From Salipiger bermudensis (GTDB lineage Bacteria > Pseudomonadota > Alphaproteobacteria > Rhodobacterales > Rhodobacteraceae): DNA of 64,000 nucleotides. The stretch is taken from NCBI RefSeq assembly GCF_019801965.1, contig NZ_JAHVIA010000003.1, forward strand, positions 434,001-498,000, in the 5' to 3' direction. A program made the position numbers and the translations under genes. The first letter of the stretch is position 1, and each line of letters begins with the position of its first letter. Under the pieces are notes generated by a model. It was not told where the DNA came from. It saw only the letters and a list, made by a program, of their open reading frames with translations, and did no database searches. Positions 49,870 through 58,994 of this stretch are shown here, one piece after another.

Positions 49870-51609
49870 ATGGAAACCCGTGCCAATTACGTGCTGATCG
49901 GGGCCTTCACGTTGGCGGGCTTCCTCGCCATGCTGGCCGCCTTCATGTGGTTCGCCAACATCCAGCTCGACCGCCAGTTCGCCTACTACGACATCGATTT
50001 CCCCAGTGTCTCGGGCCTGTCGGATGCCTCCGACGTGCGCTTTTCCGGGCTGCCGGTGGGGCAGGTCGTGGAGGTGCGGTTGTCGCCCGAACGCGACGGA
50101 ACGGTGCGGGTGCGGGTCGAGATCGGCGCCGACACGCCGGTGCGCAGCGACAGCATCGCCACCATCGAGGCGCAGGGGGTCACGGGGGTGTCCTATGTCG
50201 GGATTTCCTCCGGGACGCCGGACGCGCCGCTGCTGAGCGAGGTCTCCGAGGAGTCCGTGCCGAAGATCGAGGCGGGCCAGTCGGTGCTGCAATCGCTGAC
50301 CGAGGACGCGCCCCGGCTGGTCTCCGAGACGCTGCGCGCTGTGCAGGACGTGCGCCAGCTCTTCGGCGACGAGAACCAGCGCAAGGTGCAGAACATTCTC
50401 GACAATATCGAGGACTCCTCTGTCGCCTTCGGGCAGGCGCTCGAGGATTTCTCCCGTGTCGGCGGATCGGTTTCGAGCTTTGCGGAACAGATCGACCGAT
50501 TCAACGACACGCTCGACTCGGTCAGTCGCGATGCCTCGGCGACGCTGGCGGATGTGCGCGAGGCGGTGGTCTCGGTTCGGGATCTCTCCGAGGAGGCGCG
50601 GGTGGTGCTTGAGCAGGGCGGCGGTACGCTGGAGCGCGCCGACAGCGCCATCGGCTCGGCTGAGCGCTACGTCACCGACCAGCTCGGGCCGGCGACCGAG
50701 CAGCTGCAGCGCTCGGTGGCCGATATCGAGACCCGCTTCGCCGCGCTGTCCGACAGCGCCGGCGGGCTGGTCGAGACCTTCACCGAGACCGGTGCGACCG
50801 CCACGCAGCGCCTGACCGAAGCCCGCGAGACGCTGGCGGCGACCAACGAGATGATCGCCGGCATCAGTGCCACGATGCAGAGTGTCGATGGCGCGGCGCA
50901 AAGCGTCGACACGCTGATCGCCGGCGACGGCACGGCGCTGGTGGCCGATCTGCGCGCGGCCACCGAGGAGGCGCGCCGGGTGATCGCCCAGGTCGGCGCG
51001 GTGGCGGAGACCGACCTTCCCGCGATCATCGCCGAGATCCGTAGCGCCACCGAAACCGCCTCGGGCGTGGTGGCGCAGGTGGGCGAGGATCTCTCCTCGG
51101 CCTCCGGTCAGGTCGATGATCTGGCGCGCAACGCCGGCGAGACGCTCGACAGCGTGCGCGTCACCTTCGGCAATGCCAACGACACGCTCGCCGCCATCAA
51201 CGCAGCGCTCGAAACCGGCGACCGCGCCCTGCGCGCCGCCGAGTCCGCCTTTCAGGGCGCCGACCGCGTGATGAACGAGGAGGTGGCGGGCATCGCAGAG
51301 AGCCTGCGTTCGACCCTGGCCCAGCTCGAGACGGCGGTGGCCGAGGTCGCGGGCGAAGTGCCCGGCGTAACCGAAGAGCTGCGCGCCGCCAGCCGCTCGG
51401 CGCAGGCCGCCTTCGCAGAGATCGAGACGGCGGTGAACCAGAGCGCGCCGGCGGTGCGCGCCTTCGCCACCGATGCGCTGCCGCAGTTCGGTCGGCTGGC
51501 GGTCGAGACCCGCACCCTGATCAACAACCTCGATGACCTGGTCGAGCGCCTCCGGCGCGACCCGAGCCGTTTCCTGCTCGACCAGCGTGCCCCGGAATAC
51601 GGGCGATAA
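49870..51609 (+). CDS. MCE-domain protein (MlaD type) with long helical tail
   Basis: A 579-residue protein with one N-terminal membrane helix (YVLIGAFTLAGFLAMLAAFM), one MCE domain at about 38-115 (VRFSGLPVGQVVEVRL) and then some 450 residues of Ala/Glu/Ser/Thr-rich heptad-like sequence. E. coli MlaD has only 183 residues. The tail could form a long helical tube or needle across the periplasm, as known for other MCE proteins. It starts 2 nt after mlaF. No cysteine or catalytic motif is seen. Confidence 0.85.
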   Translation: METRANYVLIGAFTLAGFLAMLAAFMWFANIQLDRQFAYYDIDFPSVSGLSDASDVRFSGLPVGQVVEVRLSPERDGTVRVRVEIGADTPVRSDSIATIEAQGVTGVSYVGISSGTPDAPLLSEVSEESVPKIEAGQSVLQSLTEDAPRLVSETLRAVQDVRQLFGDENQRKVQNILDNIEDSSVAFGQALEDFSRVGGSVSSFAEQIDRFNDTLDSVSRDASATLADVREAVVSVRDLSEEARVVLEQGGGTLERADSAIGSAERYVTDQLGPATEQLQRSVADIETRFAALSDSAGGLVETFTETGATATQRLTEARETLAATNEMIAGISATMQSVDGAAQSVDTLIAGDGTALVADLRAATEEARRVIAQVGAVAETDLPAIIAEIRSATETASGVVAQVGEDLSSASGQVDDLARNAGETLDSVRVTFGNANDTLAAINAALETGDRALRAAESAFQGADRVMNEEVAGIAESLRSTLAQLETAVAEVAGEVPGVTEELRAASRSAQAAFAEIETAVNQSAPAVRAFATDALPQFGRLAVETRTLINNLDDLVERLRRDPSRFLLDQRAPEYGR

Positions 51610-51622
51610 GGAGATGACCCCC

Positions 51623-52228
51623 ATGCTGCGCCTGTACCCGATCCTGTTCGCCGCCGCCCTCGCGGGCTGTGGCGCGCTTTCCGCGCTCGAGGAGGCCTCG
51701 ACGCCGCTCGAGGTCTACGAGCTGCGCACGCCCCCGGTGGCGCAGGGCGGCGCTCGGCGCGGTGTCGAGGTGATCGTCGAGGAGCCGCTGGCCAGCGGCT
51801 CGCTCTCGACCGAGCGCATCATGATCCGGCCCTCGGCGCTGCAGGCGCAATACCTGCCGGGGGTGCGCTGGGCCGATCCGGCGCCGGCGATGTTGCAGAC
51901 CCTGCTGGTGCGCAGCCTCGGGGAGACCGGCGCGCTGGGCTCGGTCAGCCGCCGCCCCGTGGGGCCGCGCGCCGATTACGCCGTTCTGGGGGAGCTGACC
52001 GATTTCCAGGCCGAGGCCACCGAGGGCGAAGAGGCCGGGCTGGTGCGGGTGCGCTTCGTGCTGCGCGTGGTGCGCGAGCGCGATGCGCGCGTTGTCGCGA
52101 CGCGGAGTTTCGAGGCCACCGAGCTGGCGGCCTCGGCCGATCCCGACATCGTCGTCGCCGCCTTCGACAGCGCCGTCTCGCGGCTGCTGCCCGAGGCGGT
52201 GGGGTGGATCGTGGCGCAGGCGCGCTGA
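51623..52228 (+). CDS. ABC-type transport auxiliary lipoprotein (PqiC/DUF330-like)
   Basis: A 201-residue lipoprotein. MLRLYPILFAAALAGC is the signal peptide with lipobox LAGC, giving Cys16 at the mature N-terminus. VYELRTPP, VIVEEPLASGSLSTERI and YLPGVRWADPAP are typical of the ABC_trans_aux family, which includes PqiC. ATG at 51623 is preferred because AAGGAG lies 9 nt upstream; ATG at 51614 directly touches that site. It is the outer-membrane side partner expected for the Mla-like operon. Confidence 0.83.
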   Translation: MLRLYPILFAAALAGCGALSALEEASTPLEVYELRTPPVAQGGARRGVEVIVEEPLASGSLSTERIMIRPSALQAQYLPGVRWADPAPAMLQTLLVRSLGETGALGSVSRRPVGPRADYAVLGELTDFQAEATEGEEAGLVRVRFVLRVVRERDARVVATRSFEATELAASADPDIVVAAFDSAVSRLLPEAVGWIVAQAR

Positions 52229-53656
52229 TCAGAGCTGCGGCGGCCGCCGGTTCGGCCAGTCCGTCGCCTGGTGGTAGGCATCGCCCATTGCCAGCAGCGC
52301 GGCGTCGCTGCCGGTAGGGCCGAAGAGCTGCATCCCCATCGGCAGGCCGTCTTGCGAGAAGCCGGCGGGCATTCCGAGGCAGGGCAGCCCGGCGAGGCTC
52401 ACCGGCACCACGATCTCCATCCAGCGGTGATAGGTGTCCATCTTGCGGCCGGCAATCGCCTCGGGCCAGCGCCACTCGACCGGGAAGGGCCAGACCTGGG
52501 CGCTGGGCAGGGCGAGCGCGTCGTATTTTTCGAACAGCCGCGCTGCGCGACGATACCAGAGCGAGCGGGTCTTGCTGGCCTCGTAGACCGCTTCGGCGCT
52601 CAGCCCCTGCCCCTGCTCGATCTCCCACAGCGACTCGGGCTTGGTGAGCGCGCGCTTGCCCGGGTCTGCAGCGAGGTCTCGCTTGGCGCCGGCGTTGAGC
52701 GCGGCGCGCAGGGTGATCCACGACGACCAGAGCTTCTCGGCCGGGTAGGGGGCGGAGACCGGCTCGACGATGGCGCCGAGTTCCTCGAAGACCTTCAACG
52801 CCGATTCCACCGTCTCGAGGATCCCCGGCTCGGTGGCGTAGGCGCCGCCCCAGTCGGCCAGCCAGCCGATGCGCTTGCCCTTCAATCCCTCGCCGAAGCG
52901 GGCAGTATAGTCCTCCGCCGCGCGCCCGAAGGGCACCTCGGGGTTGGGCCCGGCGAGCGCCCAGAGCAGCAGCGCCACGTCGCGCGGGCTGCGCGCCATA
53001 GGGCCCTCGGTGGCCAGCGTCGCGAGGAACGTGTCGCCACCCGCATCCGGCGGCACCAGCCCCCAGCTCGGGCGGAAGCCGTAGACGTTGCAGAAGGCGG
53101 CGGGGTTGCGCAGCGAGCCCATCATGTCGGAGCCGTCTGCCAGCGGCAGCATCCGCGCCGCCAGCGCCGCCGCCGCACCGCCCGAGGAGCCGCCGGCGCT
53201 GCGCGTGGCGTCATAGGGATTGCGCGTGGCGCCGAAGACCTCGTTGAAGCTGTGCGAGCCGTGGCCCCATTCCGGCGTGTTGGTCTTGCCGATCAGGATC
53301 GCGCCGGCCTTGCGCAGGCGCGCGGCCACGAGATCGTCGGCAGCGGGGACGAAATCCTTGAAGACCGGCGAGCCGTAGGTGGTCCGCATGTCCTTGGTCG
53401 CCACGAGATCCTTCACCGCGATGGGCAGCCCCGCGAGCGGGCCGGGATGCGGCTCGGCATCCAGCTCCGCGGCCTCGGCCAGCAGCTCTTCGCGCGGGCG
53501 CAGGGTGACGATGGCGTTGACCTGAGGGTTGGTGGCGTCGATGCGGTCGAGCACGGCTTGCATCAGCTCGCGCGCCGAGACGTGTTTCGCGCGCAGCGCC
53601 GCCGCGAGGTCTGTGGCGCCGGCATCGGTGAGCGCGGCAAGAAGCTTGGGGGTCAT
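52229..53656 (-). CDS. Amidase signature family enzyme
   Basis: A 475-residue amidase. Lys82 (IAVKDL), the cis-Ser Ser157 in SAGGSSGG and the nucleophile Ser181 in DMMGSLRNPA form the Ser-Ser-Lys triad. The usual DxGGS before the nucleophile reads DMMGS, as in several amidases. No signal peptide. It ends directly at the convergent lipoprotein gene. Substrate unknown; members hydrolyse amides in catabolism. Confidence 0.86.
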   Translation of the reverse strand: MTPKLLAALTDAGATDLAAALRAKHVSARELMQAVLDRIDATNPQVNAIVTLRPREELLAEAAELDAEPHPGPLAGLPIAVKDLVATKDMRTTYGSPVFKDFVPAADDLVAARLRKAGAILIGKTNTPEWGHGSHSFNEVFGATRNPYDATRSAGGSSGGAAAALAARMLPLADGSDMMGSLRNPAAFCNVYGFRPSWGLVPPDAGGDTFLATLATEGPMARSPRDVALLLWALAGPNPEVPFGRAAEDYTARFGEGLKGKRIGWLADWGGAYATEPGILETVESALKVFEELGAIVEPVSAPYPAEKLWSSWITLRAALNAGAKRDLAADPGKRALTKPESLWEIEQGQGLSAEAVYEASKTRSLWYRRAARLFEKYDALALPSAQVWPFPVEWRWPEAIAGRKMDTYHRWMEIVVPVSLAGLPCLGMPAGFSQDGLPMGMQLFGPTGSDAALLAMGDAYHQATDWPNRRPPQL

Positions 53657-53809
53657 GGGCTGGGCCTCTTCGGATGGCGGGGGCGTCGATCCGGAAAGGC
53701 CTGCACGGTCCCGCGGTCGGTCGCGGGGATGGTTGACCGGCGGGCGGCGATGGTCAAGCTCGGGCGCGGAAATTGCCAGCGGCGGCGGGCCCTTGCCCGG
53801 CACGGGGCA

Positions 53810-53834
53810 GGGGCGGCGCGTGGCGCGCCACCCC
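53810..53834 (-). terminator. GC-rich hairpin after the sugar transporter operon
   Basis: ggggcggcgc (53810-53819) and gcgccacccc (53825-53834) pair over 10 positions with one G-U in the minus-strand RNA. It lies 8 nt downstream of the last gene of the operon (minus strand). No T-run follows, so its role as a terminator is uncertain. Confidence 0.35.
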
Positions 53835-53841
53835 TGAGAGC

Positions 53842-54948
53842 TCAGTTGATGCGCTCGCCGGTCTCGGGTGCGAAGTAGGAGACCTTGGCGAGGTCGAAGG
53901 CGAGGTTGTGCACCGTGCCCGGCGCCGCCTCGGTCTCGGAATGCAGGCGCGCGGTCAGGGGTTTGCCGCCAAGGCGGGTCTGCACATAGGTGTCGGCGCC
54001 CGCGGGCTCGACGATCTCGACCTTGCAAGGGGCTTCCTGCACCAGCTCGCCGACCCGGAAGCCGGGCTCCGAGATATCCTCGGGGCGCAGGCCGAGGATG
54101 ATGTCCTCGGGCAAACCTTGCGCGCGCGGGTCGGTGAGCCGGATCGGCTCGAGATCCGGGCGCTGGATCTCGATCATCGTGCCGCCGCTGCCGCGGCTTG
54201 TCTTCGCCGGGATCAGGTTCATCGCCGGCGAGCCCATGAAATCCGCCACGAAGAGGTTGGCCGGGCGGTTGTAGATCTCCGACGGCGAGCCGATCTGCTG
54301 GATGATGCCGCCCTTCATCACGACGATCTTGGTGGCCAGCGTCATCGCCTCGATCTGGTCGTGGGTGACGTAGACCATCGAGGCGCCGAGCTTGTGGTGC
54401 AGGGTCTTGATCTCGGTGCGCATCTCGACGCGGAGCTTGGCGTCGAGGTTCGACAGTGGCTCGTCGAAGAGGAAGAGCTTGGGATCGCGCACCAGCGCGC
54501 GGCCCATCGCAACCCGCTGCCGCTGGCCGCCCGAGAGCTGGCCGGGGCGGCGGTTGAGGAAGGGCTCGATCTGGAGCTGGCGGGCCACCTCTGCGAGCTT
54601 GCTCTTCTGGGTCTCGGGATCGACGCCGCGCACCTTCATGCCGAAGGTGATGTTCTTGGCGACGCTCATCGTCGGGTAGAGAGCGTAGGACTGGAACACC
54701 ATCGCGATGTCGCGGTCCTTGGGCGAGACATGGGTCATGTCGTGACCGTCGATCTTGAGTGTGCCGCCCGAGATCGGCTCGAGCCCGGCGATGCAGTTGA
54801 GCAGGGTCGACTTGCCGCAGCCCGAGGGGCCGACGAGCACGAGGAACTCGCCCTTGTCGATCGAGACGTTGATGTCCTTCAGCACCTCGGTCGCGCCGTA
54901 GTTCTTGTAGAGGTTGGTGATTTCGAGGATCGGGGCCATTTGGGTCAT
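53842..54948 (-). CDS. Sugar ABC importer ATP-binding protein (UgpC/MsmK type)
   Basis: A 368-residue ATPase with VGPSGCGKSTLLNCIAG (Walker A), LSGGQRQRVAMGRALV (signature) and LFLFDEPLSNLDAKLR (Walker B). The last 120 residues form the OB-like regulatory domain of the MalK/UgpC group (ILGLRPEDISE). It is the final gene of the sugar importer operon and overlaps the permease gene by 4 nt. It would drive uptake with the two permeases upstream. Confidence 0.9.
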   Translation of the reverse strand: MTQMAPILEITNLYKNYGATEVLKDINVSIDKGEFLVLVGPSGCGKSTLLNCIAGLEPISGGTLKIDGHDMTHVSPKDRDIAMVFQSYALYPTMSVAKNITFGMKVRGVDPETQKSKLAEVARQLQIEPFLNRRPGQLSGGQRQRVAMGRALVRDPKLFLFDEPLSNLDAKLRVEMRTEIKTLHHKLGASMVYVTHDQIEAMTLATKIVVMKGGIIQQIGSPSEIYNRPANLFVADFMGSPAMNLIPAKTSRGSGGTMIEIQRPDLEPIRLTDPRAQGLPEDIILGLRPEDISEPGFRVGELVQEAPCKVEIVEPAGADTYVQTRLGGKPLTARLHSETEAAPGTVHNLAFDLAKVSYFAPETGERIN

Positions 54949-55856
54949 CCTTTGACGGAGCCGGCGGTCAGACCGCGGATGAAGTATTTGCCGGCGACGA
55001 TGTAGACGAGGAGGGTCGGCAGGGCGGCGATGATCGCGGCGGCCATGTCGACGTTGTATTCCTTCACGCCGGTGGTCGAGTTGACGATGTTGTTGAGCGC
55101 AACGGTGACAGGCTGGGTGCCGGCCTGGCTGAACGACACCCCGAACAGGAAGTCATTCCAGATCTGAGTGAACTGCCAGATCACGCTGACCACGATGATC
55201 GGGATGCTGAGCGGCAGGAAGATCGCGAAGAAGATCCGCACGAAGCCCGCGCCGTCGACCTTGGCGGCCTTCACCAGCTCGACCGGAATGGTGACGTAGT
55301 AGTTGCGGAAGAACAGCGTGGTGAAGCCGAGCCCGTAGATCACGTGCACGAAGATCAGCCCCGGGATGGTGCCGGCGATGCCCATGATGCCGAGCATCCG
55401 TGCCATCGGCAGCAGCACCACCTGGAACGGGATGAAGCAGCCGAAGAGCATCAGCGCGAAGATGATGTTGGCGCCGCGGAAGCGCCACTGCGCGATCACG
55501 TAGCCGTTCATCGCGCCCAAGAGCGTCGAGATCAGCACCGCCGGGACGGCGAGCATCACCGAGTTCCAGAAATACGGCTTCACGCCTTCGCACTGGATGC
55601 CGGTGCAGGCCTCGGACCAGGCGGTGCGCCAGGCGTCGAAGGTGAGCTCGCGCGGCAGCGACAGCAGGTCGCCGGTGCGGATCTCCTCGAGGCTCTTGAG
55701 CGAGGTGGTGACCATCACGAAGAGCGGCATGAGGTAGTAGAGCGCGAACAGGCCAAGCACGATGTAGAGCAGCCAGCGCAGGGCGATCTTGCCGAAGGAG
55801 CGGCCGCGCGGACGCTCCGAGGCGACGGTGGCGGGGGTTGCGGAGACATCAGTCAT
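54945..55856 (-). CDS. gtsC: Sugar ABC importer permease (MalG/GtsC type)
   Basis: A 303-residue permease starting with a polar tail, then six helices. VELVKAAKVDGAGFVRIFFAI is the EAA loop that contacts the ATPase. MVTTSLKSLEEIRTGDLLSLP after helix 1 is typical of the CUT1 family. It overlaps the other permease gene by 8 nt. The symbol follows the binding protein, which resembles GtsA of pseudomonads. Confidence 0.82.
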   Translation of the reverse strand: MTDVSATPATVASERPRGRSFGKIALRWLLYIVLGLFALYYLMPLFVMVTTSLKSLEEIRTGDLLSLPRELTFDAWRTAWSEACTGIQCEGVKPYFWNSVMLAVPAVLISTLLGAMNGYVIAQWRFRGANIIFALMLFGCFIPFQVVLLPMARMLGIMGIAGTIPGLIFVHVIYGLGFTTLFFRNYYVTIPVELVKAAKVDGAGFVRIFFAIFLPLSIPIIVVSVIWQFTQIWNDFLFGVSFSQAGTQPVTVALNNIVNSTTGVKEYNVDMAAAIIAALPTLLVYIVAGKYFIRGLTAGSVKG

Positions 55857-56721
55857 TGCGCGCCCTCAGTTCGGAATAGAGATAGGGAACCACGATGGCG
55901 AAGACGACGAGCATCATGATCATCGCCGAGGCCGCGGCCTGGCCGATGTCGCCGCGCGAGAAGGCCATCGCATACATGTAGGTGGCGGGAAGGTCGGTGG
56001 CGTAGCCCGGTCCGCCGCCGGTCAGGGCGATGACGAGGTCGAAGGCCTTGATGGCGAGGTGGGCGAGCACGATGAAGGCCGACAGGAAGATCGGGGCCAT
56101 CGAGGGAATGATGATCGAGACATAGACGCGCCATGTCGGGATGCCGTCGATCTGCGCCGCGCGGATGATCTCGGTATCGACCGAGCGCAGGCCCGCGAGG
56201 AACAGCGCCATGACGAAGCCAGAGCTCTGCCAGATCGCCGCCAGCACGACGGTATAGATCGCCATGTCCGGGTTCACCAGCCAGTCGAAGGTGAAGTTCT
56301 CGTAGCCCCAGCCCTTGACCATCGCCTCGAGCCCGAGGCCCGGGTTGAGGATCCATTTCCACGCCGTACCGGTGACGATCATCGAGAGCGCCATCGGGTA
56401 GAGATAGATGGTGCGGATCGCCCCTTCGACGCGGATCTGCTGGTCGAGCAGGATCGCGAGGATCAGGCCGAGGATCATCGACACGCCGATGAACAGGCCG
56501 CCGAAGATGTAGAGGTTGTTCATCGCCGTGTCCCAACGCGGCGAGTCGAACAGGCGCTCGTACTGGATGAAGCCTTCGATCTGGTATTTCGGCAGCAGGC
56601 GCGAGCGGGTCAGCGAGACCCAGGCGGTCCATGCGATGAAGCCGTATACGAAGATCAGGATCGCGATGAAGCTGGGCGCCAGCACGATCTTTGGCAAATG
56701 GGTTTCGAACCACTTGGCCAT
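55849..56721 (-). CDS. gtsB: Sugar ABC importer permease (MalF/GtsB type)
   Basis: A 290-residue CUT1 permease starting MAKWFETHLPKIVLAPSFIA, with six helices and the EAA-like loop TEIIRAAQIDGIPTWRVYVS. LPATYMYAMAFSRGDIGQ near the end is usual for glucose/mannose permeases. It follows the binding-protein gene after a 79-nt gap with a strong hairpin. Confidence 0.82.
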   Translation of the reverse strand: MAKWFETHLPKIVLAPSFIAILIFVYGFIAWTAWVSLTRSRLLPKYQIEGFIQYERLFDSPRWDTAMNNLYIFGGLFIGVSMILGLILAILLDQQIRVEGAIRTIYLYPMALSMIVTGTAWKWILNPGLGLEAMVKGWGYENFTFDWLVNPDMAIYTVVLAAIWQSSGFVMALFLAGLRSVDTEIIRAAQIDGIPTWRVYVSIIIPSMAPIFLSAFIVLAHLAIKAFDLVIALTGGGPGYATDLPATYMYAMAFSRGDIGQAAASAMIMMLVVFAIVVPYLYSELRARND

Positions 56722-56740
56722 GTTGTCCTCCCCTGAATGT

Positions 56741-56763
56741 CCCGCCCCGAAAAACGGGGCGGG
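56741..56763 (-). terminator. Intercistronic stem-loop between binding protein and permease genes
   Basis: cccgccccg (56741-56749) and cggggcggg (56755-56763) form a perfect 9-bp stem with an aaaaa loop (uuuuu in the transcript). No T-run follows. Placed after the binding-protein gene, such hairpins usually protect the upstream mRNA or lower permease expression. Confidence 0.6.
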
Positions 56764-56800
56764 ACGGGTCTTGGTCTGGTGAGGGGCGCAAGCCCCCGGA

Positions 56801-58045
56801 TTACATCGAGTTGGCGACCGCGTCGGCGAGCATCTGGACCGCCTCGTCAGAGGACATGTCCGAGTTGAAATGCGCCGTCACGACGTCGGTAATCGCACCG
56901 GCCTGAGCTCCGCGCAGCGCCATGCCGTGGGCATAGGAGGGGAGAAGCGCGCCGCTGTCGGAGGCGGCGGTCATGTCCTCGGAGGACTTCTGGGCGCACA
57001 TGTCGAACTCGTCGAGCGACACGTCGGTGCGTACCGGGATCGAGCCCTTGTTCATGTTGAACACCTTCTGGAAGTTCGGGCCAACGATCAGCTTGGCCAG
57101 CAGGTCCTGGCCGGCCTTCTTGTCGTCGCCGTCGACGTTGAACATCGCGAAGCTGTCGACGTTGTAGAGATAGCCGTCACCGGGGGTGGAGGCGCAGAGG
57201 AAGTCTTCGCCCGGCACCTTGCCGGCGGCGAGGAATTCGCCCTTGGCCCAGTCGCCCATGATCTGGAACGCAGCTTCGCCGTTCATCACCATCGCGGTGG
57301 CGAGGTTCCAGTCGCGGCCCGAGAAGTTGTCGTCGACATAGCCGCGCAGGGTACGCATCTGGTCGAACGAGGCCTTCATGGTGTCGGAGGTCAGCGCTTC
57401 CGGGTCGAGATCGACCAGCGCCTTCTGGAAGAACTCCGGCCCGCCGAGGCCAAGCACCACGGTCTCGAACACGGTGGCGTCCTGCCAGGCCTGCCCGCCA
57501 TGGGCGAGCGGGATCACACCGGCTTCTTGAAGCTTTTCAGCCGCGGCGTTGAACTCGTCCCAGGTGGTCGGCATCTCGATGCCGTTGGCCTCGAGCACCT
57601 CGGCATTGGCCCAGATCCAGTCGACGCGGTGCACGTTGACCGGCGAGGCGCACCAGGTGTCCTCGCACTTCATGTGCGCGGCGATGGAGGCGGGCAGCAC
57701 GTCGGCCCAGCCTTCGGCCTCGGCCACCGACGAGATGTCGGCCAGAACGCCTTCCTCGTACCATTCCTGGATCGCCGGACCCTTGAGCTGCACGGCGGTG
57801 GGCGCGTTGCCCGAGAGCACGCGGGCGCGCAGCGCGGTCATCGCTGCATCGCCGCCGCCGCCTGCGACCGGCATGTCGGTCCAGGTGCCGCCGTTCTCGG
57901 CAAACTCTTCCTGCAGGACGCCAACCGCCTTGGCTTCGCCGCCCGAGGTCCACCAGTGCAGTACCTCGGCCTGAGGCTCGGCATGACCGGCGGTCGCGAC
58001 GGAGAGGGCCAGCGACGAAATCGCGGCCAGAGTGGTATATTTCAT
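56801..58045 (-). CDS. gtsA: Glucose/mannose-type ABC importer, solute-binding protein
   Basis: A 414-residue periplasmic protein with a Sec signal (MKYTTLAAISSLALSVATA, cut after GHA). The mature start EVLHWWTSGGEAKAV, then MPVAGGGGDAAMTALRAR, SPVNVHRVDWIWAN and IPLAHGGQAWQDATVF closely follow the Pseudomonas glucose-binding protein GtsA as I remember it. GGAGG lies 8 nt before the ATG. It is first in a four-gene operon and divergent from the two-component genes, as in pseudomonads. Confidence 0.86.
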   Translation of the reverse strand: MKYTTLAAISSLALSVATAGHAEPQAEVLHWWTSGGEAKAVGVLQEEFAENGGTWTDMPVAGGGGDAAMTALRARVLSGNAPTAVQLKGPAIQEWYEEGVLADISSVAEAEGWADVLPASIAAHMKCEDTWCASPVNVHRVDWIWANAEVLEANGIEMPTTWDEFNAAAEKLQEAGVIPLAHGGQAWQDATVFETVVLGLGGPEFFQKALVDLDPEALTSDTMKASFDQMRTLRGYVDDNFSGRDWNLATAMVMNGEAAFQIMGDWAKGEFLAAGKVPGEDFLCASTPGDGYLYNVDSFAMFNVDGDDKKAGQDLLAKLIVGPNFQKVFNMNKGSIPVRTDVSLDEFDMCAQKSSEDMTAASDSGALLPSYAHGMALRGAQAGAITDVVTAHFNSDMSSDEAVQMLADAVANSM

Positions 58046-58067
58046 GGTGTAGTCCTCCCAAACTAGA

Positions 58068-58189
58068 CTGCCGGACCGGCAGCTCCGGCGTAATTTTGCG
58101 CCCCGCCACCTGACTCGCGCAAGAGTATTGCGCGGGCTGTTTGCGCCCAAAGGGTGAGATTTTGGGCGTTCTTGTTACAACCTGTTACA
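58068..58189. promoter_or_regulatory. Divergent control region with stacked symmetric sites
   Basis: In the 211-bp gap between gtsA and the response regulator are four elements. Three are perfect inverted repeats: CTGCCGG-a-CCGGCAG (58068-58082), CGCGCAA-gagta-TTGCGCG (58116-58134) and CGCCCAAA-n9-TTTGGGCG (58144-58168). The fourth is a direct repeat TGTTACA-acc-TGTTACA (58173-58189) with a 10-bp period, the form bound by OmpR/PhoB-type regulators. TTGCGC also appears four times (58096, 58128, 58141, 58206). Confidence 0.6.
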
Positions 58190-58256
58190 GGCTCGCGGAT
58201 TTTCCTTGCGCGTGATAGAACGCCGCAGCTTCTGGGCGAACGCGAAGGAGGGTCAT

Positions 58257-58994
58257 GTGAGCATCTCGAGACTGCTGGTTGTCGATGACGATGACGAGAT
58301 GCGCGACATGATGACCGAGTTTCTCCGCAAGAACGGTTTCATGGCGCTGGGCGCGGCCTCCCTTTCGGGGATCGAGGCGGCGATGTCGGCGGGACGGATC
58401 GACCTCATCCTGCTCGACGTGATGCTGGGCGACGAGAGCGGGCTCGAGATCTGCGCCCGGCTGCGCCGCGATCAGGACGTGCCGATCATCATGGTCTCGG
58501 CGCTGTCGGCGGATCACCAGCGCATGGCGGGATACGAGGTCGGCGCCGACGATTACATCGCCAAGCCGTTCAACCCCGACCTGCTGCTGGCGCGGGTGCG
58601 CGCGGTGCTGGCGCGGGCCGGGCGGTCGGCCTCGCTTGCCTACAGGCGGCGCACCAAGACCTTCCGCTTCAACGGCTGGAGCTACGATGCCAAGCGCAAC
58701 GAGGTGCTCGCGCCCGACGGCTATCAGGTGGCGCTGTCGCGCCGCGAGACGGCGCTCCTGCAGGCCTTCCTCGCCAACCCGCACATCCCGCTGACCCGCG
58801 AGGAGATCGCCGCCGCGCTCGACGTGACCGGCGAGGGCGATCCGCATGACGAGGCCCACGGCCGCGCCATCGACGTGCTGGTCGGGCGGCTGCGCTCGAA
58901 GATCGAGGCGGCGCCGAAGGACCCACAGATGCTGCGCACCGAGCGCGGCGTGGGCTATGTCTTTACCGCCGACGTGACCTCGGAAGACACGTGA
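58257..58994 (+). CDS. OmpR-family response regulator (GltR-like by context)
   Basis: A 245-residue regulator. The receiver domain has the acidic pocket DDDDE (10-14), the phospho-acceptor Asp54 in DLILLDVML and Lys103 in AKPF. The C-terminal winged helix ends with LRTERGVGYVF. GTG at 58257 has AAGGAGGG just upstream. It overlaps the kinase gene by 4 nt. Its position next to gtsA resembles GltR of pseudomonads, which controls glucose uptake; that role is inferred. Confidence 0.85.
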   Translation: MSISRLLVVDDDDEMRDMMTEFLRKNGFMALGAASLSGIEAAMSAGRIDLILLDVMLGDESGLEICARLRRDQDVPIIMVSALSADHQRMAGYEVGADDYIAKPFNPDLLLARVRAVLARAGRSASLAYRRRTKTFRFNGWSYDAKRNEVLAPDGYQVALSRRETALLQAFLANPHIPLTREEIAAALDVTGEGDPHDEAHGRAIDVLVGRLRSKIEAAPKDPQMLRTERGVGYVFTADVTSEDT

